From Alphaproteobacteria bacterium MarineAlpha3_Bin4 (lineage in GTDB: Bacteria; Pseudomonadota; Alphaproteobacteria; Rhodospirillales; Casp-alpha2), in NCBI GenBank assembly GCA_002938045.1, contig PTLJ01000015.1, forward strand, positions 1-14,285: DNA of 14,285 nt. The letters run 5' to 3'. This document shows, in pieces, positions 1 to 6,654 of the stretch. The position numbers were made by a program, and so were the translations under genes. How positions within the stretch are numbered: position 1 is the stretch's first letter; the number at the start of each line of letters is the position of its first letter. Under the pieces are notes generated by a model. That model ran no database searches, was not told the DNA's origin, and saw only the letters and a program-made list of their open reading frames with translations.

Positions 1-548
1 GTAGATGGCCGCGCGGTTGTGGGCGAGGGCACACCACCGGCCATGGCTGCCTCGATGTCGCGTTTAACTATACGTCCATGGGGGCCGCTGCCGGCAACGG
101 CAGAAATATCAAATCCCGACTGCTTGGCCATCCGGCGAGCGAGTGGGCTTGCGAAGACCCGGGATTTAGGTTCGGTGAGGCGCGGCGTAGGTGTTGCGCT
201 TTGGGACAGCTCTGCGGCGGCTGTAGGTTCAACAGTCGGAGTTAGCTCCGCACTAGAAGTCAGTGGCGGCGCCGTAGCAGCGTCGTTGAGGGCCGAGGCA
301 TCTTCCCCCTCCTCGAGTATTAGGCCGATCACTTGATTGACTAGCACGCCGTCAGTGCCCTCGGCTATTAGGATTTTGCCGAGCACGCCATCGTCAATGG
401 CCTCGATTTCCATGGTTGCTTTGTCGGTCTCGATTTCGGCAATTACATCGCCGCTTTCGATGGCATCGCCCTCGCTCTTGATCCATTTGGCCAACTTGCC
501 TTCTGTCATAGTTGGAGACAACGATGGCATCAAAATCTGGATTGGCAT
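1..548 (-). CDS. pdhC: Pyruvate dehydrogenase E2 (dihydrolipoamide acetyltransferase), N-terminal part, cut by window edge
   Basis: E2 core subunit of the pyruvate dehydrogenase complex; it transfers the acetyl group from lipoyl-lysine to CoA. Reading from the ATG at 548, 182 codons are present before the left edge. Residues 1-80 form a biotinyl/lipoyl domain with the motif ETDKATME, so K43 is the expected lipoylation site. Residues about 84-127 are an Ala/Pro/Thr/Glu-rich flexible linker. Residues about 131-169 (starting VFASPLARRMAK and including GSGPHGRIVKRDI) are the peripheral subunit-binding domain that docks E1 or E3. The catalytic acetyltransferase domain lies outside the window. The start is 9 nt after the pdhB stop, so it is the third gene of a pdhABC operon. 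The lipoyl domain closely matches that of PdhB. Identification is firm; only completeness is unknown. Confidence 0.95.
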   Translation of the reverse strand, partial: MPIQILMPSLSPTMTEGKLAKWIKSEGDAIESGDVIAEIETDKATMEIEAIDDGVLGKILIAEGTDGVLVNQVIGLILEEGEDASALNDAATAPPLTSSAELTPTVEPTAAAELSQSATPTPRLTEPKSRVFASPLARRMAKQSGFDISAVAGSGPHGRIVKRDIEAAMAGGVPSPTTARPS

Positions 549-557
549 CGTTCAGCC

Positions 558-1934
558 CTACCCGTAACAGACGGCCTTCGCCGCCTCGACGATGTCTTCG
601 GCTTTCGGCAGGGCCAGGGCCTCAAGATTGGCCGCATAGGGCATAGGCACGTCTTTACCGGCGACACGCGCGACCGGCGCATCGAGGTAATCGAAGGCCT
701 GTGCCATTAGCATAGCGCCGATCTCGGCGCCAATGCCGCACGTCGGCCATCCTTCCTCGACGGTTACTATACGGTTAGTCTTTTCCACCGAGTCGACGAT
801 GGCTCCGGTATCGAGCGGCCGCAACGTGCGGAGGTTAATGACTTCGGCGTTGATACCTTCGGTGGCCAGCTGTTCGGCCGCTTGCAGTGCGATGCCGACC
901 ATTAGCGAAAATGCGGTGATGGTGACGTCACTTCCCGGTCGCTCAATTCTGGCTTTGCCAATAGGAATGACAAAATCGACGTCATCAGGAACATCGAAGC
1001 TTTGGCCATAAAGAATCTCGTTTTCCAAAAAAATGACTGGGTTGGGGTCTCGGATGGCGGCCTTGAGAAGCCCCTTGGCGTCAGCTCCAGACCAAGGCGC
1101 AATTACCTTGAGGCCCGGGATTTGAGCGTACCAGGCCCCGTAGCACTGAGAGTGCTGGGCGGCGACGCGCGAGGCTGCGCCGTTGGTACCACGGAACACA
1201 ATCGGCGCCCCCATCTGCCCGCCCGACATATAGAGAGTTTTGGCGGCCGAATTAATGATGTGGTCGATCGCCTGCATGGCAAAATTGAAAGTCATGAACT
1301 CGACGATCGGACGCAGGCCACCGAATGCGGCGCCAACGCCAATGCCGGCAAAACCGTGTTCGGTGATCGGCGTATCGATGACCCGCTCGGCGCCGAATTC
1401 CTCAAGCAGCCCTTGGCTGACTTTATAGGCACCTTGGTATTCAGCAACCTCCTCACCCATCAGGAAAACCGTTTCGTCGCGCCGCATTTCTTCAGCCATG
1501 GCATCGCGAAGCGCTTCGCGTATGGTTAGGGCCGTAGTCGCGCCTTTGTATTCCATCGGCTGTGGGGAGTCCGGGTTCGACGCGCTGAGCTGGGTGACGG
1601 GCGCGGCTTTCGCCGTCAGCTCGGGGGTCGTCTCTGGCGCCGGTTCAGCGCCAGGAGCGACTGCAATCGAATCTGCCGCGGAAATATCCTCACCGTCTTC
1701 TAAGACAATTGCTATCGGCGTGTTGACGGCTACCCCGTCGGTCCCCTCGGCGACTAAAATTTTGCCGAGCACCCCATCGTCAACTGCTTCGAATTCCATG
1801 GTCGCCTTGTCGGTCTCGATTTCGGCGATTACGTCGCCGCTTTCGACAGCATCGCCCTCGTCTTTGACCCATTTGGCCAACTTGCCCTCGGTCATAGTGG
1901 GCGACAGCGCCGGCATCAGGATTTGAATAGCCAT
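558..1934 (-). CDS. pdhB: Pyruvate dehydrogenase E1 component, beta subunit, with N-terminal lipoyl domain
   Basis: E1 beta subunit of pyruvate dehydrogenase; with PdhA it decarboxylates pyruvate using thiamine diphosphate. At 458 aa it is longer than a plain E1 beta (about 325-330 aa). Residues 1-80 are a complete lipoyl domain (ETDKATME, K43), followed by a linker to about residue 130. The transketolase-type pyrimidine-binding domain then starts near TTALTIREALRDAM and contains the conserved MGEEVAEYQGAYKVS and AAQHSQ segments; the C-terminal transketolase domain follows. Lipoylated E1 beta is known from alphaproteobacteria such as Sinorhizobium and Zymomonas. The start follows the pdhA stop by 3 nt, with a strong GGAGG site 8 nt upstream that lies inside the end of pdhA, so translation is probably coupled. 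No defect is visible. Confidence 0.96.
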   Translation of the reverse strand: MAIQILMPALSPTMTEGKLAKWVKDEGDAVESGDVIAEIETDKATMEFEAVDDGVLGKILVAEGTDGVAVNTPIAIVLEDGEDISAADSIAVAPGAEPAPETTPELTAKAAPVTQLSASNPDSPQPMEYKGATTALTIREALRDAMAEEMRRDETVFLMGEEVAEYQGAYKVSQGLLEEFGAERVIDTPITEHGFAGIGVGAAFGGLRPIVEFMTFNFAMQAIDHIINSAAKTLYMSGGQMGAPIVFRGTNGAASRVAAQHSQCYGAWYAQIPGLKVIAPWSGADAKGLLKAAIRDPNPVIFLENEILYGQSFDVPDDVDFVIPIGKARIERPGSDVTITAFSLMVGIALQAAEQLATEGINAEVINLRTLRPLDTGAIVDSVEKTNRIVTVEEGWPTCGIGAEIGAMLMAQAFDYLDAPVARVAGKDVPMPYAANLEALALPKAEDIVEAAKAVCYG

Positions 1935-1937
1935 TGC

Positions 1938-2972
1938 CTAGGCCTCCAACAAAATGTCCGTATAGAGTTCTGCCGGATCCGGCTCCTGGCTCTGCTGCGC
2001 GAATTCAGCAGCCGCAGTTACGATCATCTTGAGGTCCTTATCGGTGTCCTTCAGCTGCGCCTCGGTGGCAACCTTAGTCGACAGGATCCTATCGCGCAGG
2101 TTGTCGATCGGATCGCTCTCTTTGCGGACCTTGGAGACCTCTTCCTTATCCCGGTATTTAGCTGGATCGGACATCGAGTGCCCTCGGTAGCGGTATGTCT
2201 TCATCTCAAGAATGAAAGGTCCCTTGCCGGTGCGGCACCAGGCCGCGGCCTTTTCGGCAGCGGTCTTGACGGCGAGAACGTCCATACCGTCGACCTGCTC
2301 GCCAGGAATACCGAAGGAGTCGCCGCGCTTGTAGAGTTCCGTCACCGCTGATGCTCGCTCGACAGAAGTTCCCATGCCGTATTTGTTGTTCTCGATCACA
2401 TAGATCACTGGAAGCTTCCACAACGAGGCCATATTGAAAGCCTCATAGATCTGACCTTGGTTGATGGCACCGTCGCCGCAATAGGCGTGACAAAGGCCAC
2501 CGTCCTTCCTGTATAGGTTGGCGAAAGCGAGGCCAGTACCAAGCGGAATCTGAGCACCGACGATGCCATGGCCACCGAAGAACCGCTTCTCTAGACTAAA
2601 CATGTGCATTGACCCGCCCTTGCCTTTCGAAAGGCCGTCTTGACGTCCGGTCAGTTCCGCCATGACGCCCTTGGGATCCATGTCGCAGGCCAACATGTGA
2701 GCGTGGCACCGGTAGCTAGTGATGACACTATCGTTCTCACCTGCAGTAGCCTGCATGCCGACGACGACCGCTTCCTGACCTATATAGAGATGGCAGAAAC
2801 CGCCGATCAGACCCATGCCGTATAGCTGGCCCGCCTTCTCTTCAAATCGACGGATCAGCAGCATCTGCTGGTAGTAATGGAGAAGTTCCTCGGGCGATGC
2901 GTTATTTTTTTTCTTATTGGATCGCTTTTTTTTGGGCGCTTTTTTCGAAGCAGATTTTGAGAGCTTGGCCAT
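1938..2972 (-). CDS. pdhA: Pyruvate dehydrogenase E1 component, alpha subunit
   Basis: E1 alpha subunit of pyruvate dehydrogenase, which binds thiamine diphosphate together with PdhB. The 344 aa protein has the canonical TPP motif from GDG (166-168) to NN (195-196) and the E1 alpha phosphorylation-loop-like segment YRYRGHSMSDP. The first about 25 residues are an unusual basic tail, with 10 Lys and 1 Arg in residues 3-22, encoded by A-runs (T-runs on the plus strand at about 2905-2945). Basic N-terminal extensions are known in alphaproteobacterial PdhA, where they may mediate binding to E2. The start at 2972 has a GGGGAAG site 4 nt upstream. It is the first gene of pdhABC. A 197-nt gap before it carries a candidate promoter, so the operon probably has its own promoter in addition to any read-through from ftsB. 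Confidence 0.96.
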   Translation of the reverse strand: MAKLSKSASKKAPKKKRSNKKKNNASPEELLHYYQQMLLIRRFEEKAGQLYGMGLIGGFCHLYIGQEAVVVGMQATAGENDSVITSYRCHAHMLACDMDPKGVMAELTGRQDGLSKGKGGSMHMFSLEKRFFGGHGIVGAQIPLGTGLAFANLYRKDGGLCHAYCGDGAINQGQIYEAFNMASLWKLPVIYVIENNKYGMGTSVERASAVTELYKRGDSFGIPGEQVDGMDVLAVKTAAEKAAAWCRTGKGPFILEMKTYRYRGHSMSDPAKYRDKEEVSKVRKESDPIDNLRDRILSTKVATEAQLKDTDKDLKMIVTAAAEFAQQSQEPDPAELYTDILLEA

Positions 2973-3099
2973 GCATCTTCCCCGTTATACCTCGCCCTGG
3001 ATCCCTCTGGAAAAAGCGATGCGGACGGGTAGATTTCGGGTATCAACCTAGTCCAGCTATAGCCACAATACAAGAAACCGGAGGCTGTATCAGGTCCCG

Positions 3100-3129
3100 A
3101 TCATACAAAAGAAAGATTGCTTAACTCAA
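3100..3129 (-). promoter_or_regulatory. Candidate sigma-70-type promoter for pdhABC
   Basis: On the minus strand TTGAGT (3124-3129) is separated by 18 nt from TATGAT (3100-3105). The -10 matches the consensus at five of six positions and the -35 at four of six. Transcription would begin near 3093 and give a leader of about 120 nt before pdhA. The -35 element overlaps a palindrome at 3121-3139. This is pattern matching only; alphaproteobacterial promoters often deviate from this consensus. Confidence 0.4.
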
Positions 3130-3139
3130 ATAAAGTTAA
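3121..3139. promoter_or_regulatory. AT-rich palindrome overlapping the candidate pdhA -35 element
   Basis: Perfect inverted repeat TTAACT-N7-AGTTAA in the gap between the ABM gene and pdhA. It covers the -35 hexamer of the candidate pdhABC promoter, which is a typical operator position. It does not match the E. coli PdhR operator. On the minus strand the stem is followed after a few nt by a T-rich run, so a weak terminator for the upstream genes is the alternative reading. Confidence 0.35.
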
Positions 3140-3169
3140 TGATATATTTTTGGCCCGGCCGTACCGGCT

Positions 3170-3511
3170 TCAGGCAACATTCTGAGATCGCGAAACGTCT
3201 TCGTCGAGCCATTGCCATAGGCAGCCACACGACCCGAGACATGGTTCCAGTCCAATTTTGTAGGGAACTAGATCGCTGGCTTTTTCGAGCCAGGCGTTCA
3301 TCGCTGTAAACGAGTCCCAATAAGCAATCTTGACTGGACGGCCTTGAGCGTCGTGTTCTTCCTCAAGGCCGAGAAATCCGGACTGAATGGTGGCGAGCGA
3401 TAGGATAGTCGACAGCGCCTCGCTGTAGAGCCCGGCGTCTTGGTCATAGATCGGCGTCGCATAGATCGTGGTGTAGAATGGCGGCTTTTTGAAGCGTGTG
3501 AGCTTACTCAT
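3170..3511 (-). CDS. Antibiotic biosynthesis monooxygenase (ABM)-fold small protein, soluble paralogue
   Basis: A 113 aa protein of the dimeric alpha-beta barrel ABM superfamily, shown by a hydrophobic N-terminal strand (PPFYTTI, 10-16), the helix-strand junction QSGFLGLEEEHD (43-54) and the core strand VKIAYW (60-65) followed by the AMNAW helix. Residues 1-74 align without gaps to the 145 aa protein encoded just upstream, so the two are tandem paralogues. The C-terminus instead carries a Cys/Trp-rich segment, EPCLGSCGCLWQWLDE (89-104), and no membrane helix. It overlaps the upstream gene by 8 nt, so it is probably translationally coupled. ABM-fold proteins include heme-degrading and quinol-oxidising enzymes as well as many of unknown function. 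No substrate can be assigned here. Confidence 0.8.
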   Translation of the reverse strand: MSKLTRFKKPPFYTTIYATPIYDQDAGLYSEALSTILSLATIQSGFLGLEEEHDAQGRPVKIAYWDSFTAMNAWLEKASDLVPYKIGLEPCLGSCGCLWQWLDEDVSRSQNVA

Positions 3512-3941
3512 GGCCCAACAACCCCGCTATGGCTGGGAAAGCGGCCAATAGAAGTGCGCCGATGGTCCACAGACTGCTGTTAGGGATCGCGGGTAGGTTG
3601 GCCTTCAAGGACGTGTCCGGTCTCAGTTTTTCATCGACGCGGGAAATCCTAAGCGCACAGGCATCCTGAAGGCGGACGTTGTGGAATCGTTTCGCGATTT
3701 TGCTGTCGCCCTTGGAACGCCAGGCCTCGATATCGGATTTATCGCGCCAGTAGGAAATCGCGACCCAATGGCCCTGGTCGTCGCGGGTCGTCTCAAGCCC
3801 CATAAACCCCGGTTGCCGCAGCGCCAGCGAGACCATCTCGTCAGTCGGGCCGATGTGGGTCTCGTCTTCGAGCCCGAGGTCGTTGTCGTTCAGTATTGCT
3901 GCGTAGAACGGCGGTTCCAGATTTTCTGCTAAGCTGCCCAT
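3504..3941 (-). CDS. ABM-fold protein with C-terminal membrane anchor
   Basis: A 145 aa protein. Residues about 8-100 carry an ABM-like ferredoxin-type fold: PPFYAAI (10-16), QPGFMGLETTRDDQG (43-57), VAISYW (60-65) and IEAW (71-74), then a C-terminal strand (ALRISRVDEK). After a linker, residues about 123-142 form one hydrophobic helix (SLWTIGALLLAAFPAIAGLL), which suggests a tail-anchored protein with the ABM domain in the cytoplasm. Its ATG overlaps the last base of the ftsB TAA stop (TAATG), and its own end overlaps the next ABM gene by 8 nt, so ftsB and the two ABM genes form a translational chain. The family has quinol or heme monooxygenase members, but function here is unknown. The fold assignment is by motif recognition only. 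Confidence 0.8.
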   Translation of the reverse strand: MGSLAENLEPPFYAAILNDNDLGLEDETHIGPTDEMVSLALRQPGFMGLETTRDDQGHWVAISYWRDKSDIEAWRSKGDSKIAKRFHNVRLQDACALRISRVDEKLRPDTSLKANLPAIPNSSLWTIGALLLAAFPAIAGLLGHE

Positions 3942-4264
3942 TACTTGTTCCCTTCGTTCTCAAGGATGACGATGTCTTCTGCATGTCCGTAATTCAGCAT
4001 CACGCGTGCCCGTTCCTCGAGCATATCGCGATCGAGACTCCCTGGATGTAGCAAGCGAACCCGTCGTTCCAGGGTACGACGCCGAGCTTCAGTTATCTTG
4101 ACCTTGGCTTGCGTCACCACGGCCTCCTGGGAAAGCCTCCACCAGGCGATCAGGCCCCGGTCACCAGAAATGACGTGGTAGACTAAGTAAACGACGATAA
4201 ATACCGCCAAAACGGAGCCAACTACGTACCGTGCCCTGGCACGGATTTCTTTGAACAGACCCAT
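3941..4264 (-). CDS. ftsB: Septum formation initiator FtsB/DivIC family
   Basis: A small bitopic division protein; in the FtsQLB complex it links early and late divisome proteins in the inner membrane. The 107 aa protein has a basic N-terminus (about 1-11), one transmembrane helix (about 12-33, VVGSVLAVFIVVYLVYHVIS) and then a predicted coiled coil (about 40-75, rich in R/E/A/L). It ends with the family C-terminal module (LLHPGSLDRDMLEERARVML), which is the usual FtsB/DivIC signature. Location downstream of eno and upstream of pdhA fits the alphaproteobacterial order. The start at 4264 is supported by an in-frame stop upstream with no intervening start codon. A long hairpin sits 3 nt upstream of the ATG, and the best SD (AAGGA) is about 13 nt away, so initiation may be regulated. 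Confidence 0.9.
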   Translation of the reverse strand: MGLFKEIRARARYVVGSVLAVFIVVYLVYHVISGDRGLIAWWRLSQEAVVTQAKVKITEARRRTLERRVRLLHPGSLDRDMLEERARVMLNYGHAEDIVILENEGNK

Positions 4265-4267
4265 AGC

Positions 4268-4307
4268 GGACTGTGGATCCTTGTTTTCGTTGTCGTATCC
4301 ACAGTCC
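4268..4307 (-). promoter_or_regulatory. Perfect 11-bp inverted repeat in the ftsB 5' leader
   Basis: GGACTGTGGAT (4268-4278) is an exact inverted copy of ATCCACAGTCC (4297-4307), with an 18-nt loop. In the mRNA the stem would end 3 nt before the ftsB AUG, and the only SD-like sequence (AAGGA) lies at the 3' edge of the loop. The stem would therefore sit inside the ribosome-binding footprint. It also contains a one-mismatch match to the DnaA box (GTATCCACA). It is followed by no U-tract, so it is not an intrinsic terminator. Confidence 0.55.
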
Positions 4308-4440
4308 CAAACCCGTCGGCATGATTAGCCGCGATTCGTTAACAAAATCTTGCGAATTGAGGTACGGGCTATCGAATTATGGGTTGGCACGGGCGAGCTA
4401 GTTGGTCCCTGCGTCACGTCACTCGGCGAATTTGGCCGGG

Positions 4441-5715
4441 CTAGCGGAGCGCTGAATGGCCGGCGTAGCGACCGACCGGGGCGAGGTTCTGTTCAATTCG
4501 GATCAGCTGGTTGTACTTGGCGAGCCTATCGGAGCGGCTGAGGGACCCAGTCTTGATCTGTCCGGCGTTGGTGGCAACGGCGATATCGGCGATGGTTGCA
4601 TCCTCTGTTTCGCCTGAACGGTGTGAGATGACTGCTGTGTAACCGGCCTTATGGGCCATTTCCACCGTCTCCAGGGCCTCCGATAAGGTGCCAATCTGGT
4701 TGACCTTGACCAGGATCGAGTTGGCAACACCCTTCTCGATCCCGTTGGCGAGTCGCAGCGGATTGGTAACGAAGATATCGTCGCCGACCAATTGCACCTT
4801 AGTGCCGAGGGCCTGGGTGAGCATCTGCCAACCGTCCCAATCGTCCTCGGCTAGGCCATCCTCGATTGAGACGATGGGGTAGTTGCCAGTCAGATCCTCA
4901 TAGTATTTGACCATGCCGGCTGCATCGAGGGTTTTCCCCTCGCCTGCGAGCTCGTATTTCCCATCCTTGAAGAACTCGGTCGAGGCAGCGTCAAGAGCAA
5001 GAACCATGTCGTCGCCCGGCTTGTACCCGGCCTTCTCGATCGCTTTCATAACGAAATCAAGAGCCTCGGTCGTGCTGTCGAGCACCGGCGCAAAACCGCC
5101 TTCGTCACCGACGTTGGTGTTCTGGCCGGCGTCTTTCAGCAGCCCGCAAAGTGTGTGGAAGACTTCAGCTCCGGAGCGGATTGCCTCAGCCTCGCTCGCC
5201 GCACCGACCGGCATGACCATGAATTCCTGAATATCGATCGGATTATCTGCATGGGCGCCGCCGTTGATAATGTTTATCATCGGCACTGGCAGGGTTTGCG
5301 CATTAGCTCCACCGATGAAGCGGTATAGTGGCATTCCGGCATCCTCGGCCGCGGCCCTGGCCGTCGCAAGACTGACCCCGAGGATGGCGTTGGCGCCCAG
5401 GCGGTTCTTGTTTGGCGTGTCATCGAGTTCGATCATGATGCGGTCGAGATGCAGTTGGTCCTCGGCTTCGATGCCCGAAAGGGCCTCGAATATCTCGCCG
5501 TTGACCGATTCACAGGCTTTTTGGACGCCCATACCGAAGAATCGGGCCTCGTCGCCGTCGCGCAGCTCGATCGCTTCATGGGTGCCGGTCGAAACCCCTG
5601 AGGGAACCGCGGCCCGGCCGCGGGCACCGGATTCAAGTGTGACGTCAACCTCGATGGTCGGGTTGCCCCGGCTATCCAGGATTTCGCGTGCGAAGATATC
5701 GATTATGGCGGTCAT
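4441..5715 (-). CDS. eno: Enolase (phosphopyruvate hydratase)
   Basis: Converts 2-phosphoglycerate to phosphoenolpyruvate in glycolysis; a cytosolic Mg-dependent enzyme. The 424 aa protein covers the whole family. Metal ligands are recognisable as D242 (LALDAAS), E285 (SIEDGLAEDDW) and D312 (GDDIFVTN). Catalytic E164 (DIQEFM) and E205 (GDEGGF), K337 (ILVKVNQIGT), the SHRSGETED loop (364-372) and K388 are also present. HADNPIDIQEF is the form usual in alphaproteobacteria. It sits between kdsA (83 nt upstream) and ftsB (176 nt downstream). An AGGAG lies 12 nt before the ATG, and a weak candidate promoter lies in the kdsA-eno gap. No defects seen. Confidence 0.97.
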   Translation of the reverse strand: MTAIIDIFAREILDSRGNPTIEVDVTLESGARGRAAVPSGVSTGTHEAIELRDGDEARFFGMGVQKACESVNGEIFEALSGIEAEDQLHLDRIMIELDDTPNKNRLGANAILGVSLATARAAAEDAGMPLYRFIGGANAQTLPVPMINIINGGAHADNPIDIQEFMVMPVGAASEAEAIRSGAEVFHTLCGLLKDAGQNTNVGDEGGFAPVLDSTTEALDFVMKAIEKAGYKPGDDMVLALDAASTEFFKDGKYELAGEGKTLDAAGMVKYYEDLTGNYPIVSIEDGLAEDDWDGWQMLTQALGTKVQLVGDDIFVTNPLRLANGIEKGVANSILVKVNQIGTLSEALETVEMAHKAGYTAVISHRSGETEDATIADIAVATNAGQIKTGSLSRSDRLAKYNQLIRIEQNLAPVGRYAGHSALR

Positions 5716-5759
5716 TGGCGTGTGCGCTCCTGGTCCCGTGGCACTGCGCTGCGCCGGAA

Positions 5760-5788
5760 CTCATAACGGCTATCACCAGGTGGAGCAA
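5760..5788 (-). promoter_or_regulatory. Weak candidate promoter for eno
   Basis: In the 83-nt gap between kdsA and eno the minus strand reads TTGCTC (5783-5788), 17 nt, TATGAG (5760-5765). Spacing is ideal, but the hexamers match the sigma-70 consensus only partly. Transcription from kdsA could equally continue into eno. Confidence 0.25.
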
Positions 5789-5798
5789 GAACGGCTAG

Positions 5799-6644
5799 TT
5801 AGAATGGGTTCACAGGGTGCGCCTTAGCCACGCGGTCGAAAACAAGCAAGGCCTCGATTATATCCGGTAAATCTTTGATGTTAATCATATTTAGACCGTC
5901 GGAAGGGGCGTTGTCTGGGTTCTGGTGGGTCTCCATGAAGACGGCCGCGACGCCGACCGACACGGCTGCCCGGGCGAGTACCGGGGCGAACTCTCGCTGC
6001 CCTCCGGATACGGCACCCTGCCCGCCCGGTTGTTGAACGGAATGGGTCGCGTCGAACACCACCGGGTAGCCGGTTGCGGCCAGGATTGGAAGCGAGCGCA
6101 TGTCGGATACTAGGGTGTTGTAGCCGAAACACGCACCGCGCTCACAGACCATGATGCTCTCGTTCCCGGTGGCTTCGATCTTATTGACCACGTTAGCCAT
6201 GTCCCAGGGTGCTAGGAACTGCCCCTTCTTGACGTTGATCGCCTTGCCGGTCTCGCCGGCGGCGACCAGCAGGTCGGTTTGCCGACATAGGAAGGCCGGA
6301 ATTTGCAGCACATCCACGGCCTCGGCGACGGGAGCACAATGGGTCGCCTCATGAACGTCGGTCAAGACCGGGCAGCCGGATTCATCCCGGATCGCCGCGA
6401 AGATGGGCAGCGCCTCCTCGAGCCCGATACCGCGCGGGCTGGCGCCGCTGGTCCGGTTAGCTTTGTCGTAGGAGGTCTTATAAATCAAGCCGAAGCCAAG
6501 CTTTGTCGCCATTTCGGCCAGCGCACCCGACATATCCAGGGCATGCTGGCGGCTCTCCATAGCGCAAGGTCCGGCGATGATTGCTATCTGTGCGTCGTTA
6601 GCGACTTCGACGTTACCGATGGTGAGGCGTCTCGGTTCGGTCAT
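5799..6644 (-). CDS. kdsA: 3-deoxy-8-phosphooctulonate synthase, metal-dependent type
   Basis: Condenses phosphoenolpyruvate with arabinose 5-phosphate to Kdo 8-phosphate, the first committed step toward the Kdo of lipopolysaccharide. Family motifs appear in order: IAGPCAMES, YKTSYDKANRTS, LTDVHE, QIPAFLCRQTDLL, VKKGQFLAP, ERGACFGYNTLV, FDATHSVQQPGG and METHQNP. C27 in IAGPCAMES occupies the place of the metal-ligand Cys of metal-dependent KdsA (Asn in the E. coli metal-independent enzyme). The His of DATHS, the Glu of METH and the Asp of SDG complete the metal set. The reading frame is open up to 6692, but the ATG at 6644 is preferred: it has TAGGAG just upstream, avoids overlapping pyrG, lies 10 nt after the pyrG stop, and gives 281 aa, the usual length. 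Confidence 0.95.
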   Translation of the reverse strand: MTEPRRLTIGNVEVANDAQIAIIAGPCAMESRQHALDMSGALAEMATKLGFGLIYKTSYDKANRTSGASPRGIGLEEALPIFAAIRDESGCPVLTDVHEATHCAPVAEAVDVLQIPAFLCRQTDLLVAAGETGKAINVKKGQFLAPWDMANVVNKIEATGNESIMVCERGACFGYNTLVSDMRSLPILAATGYPVVFDATHSVQQPGGQGAVSGGQREFAPVLARAAVSVGVAAVFMETHQNPDNAPSDGLNMINIKDLPDIIEALLVFDRVAKAHPVNPF

Positions 6645-6654
6645 GTCTCCTACC

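Noticed and set aside
1002..1529. 175-codon plus-strand open frame opposite pdhB
   Set aside because: It lies wholly antisense to the well-supported pdhB coding sequence, has no family resemblance, and reflects codon bias of the opposite strand.
4338..4353. CtrA-like TTAA-N7-TTGC upstream of ftsB
   Set aside because: The second half-site does not match TTAA; a single half-site is too weak in an AT-containing gap.
5264..5827. 187-codon plus-strand open frame opposite eno and the kdsA-eno gap
   Set aside because: Antisense shadow of enolase; Ser/Arg/Pro-rich composition with no recognisable domain.
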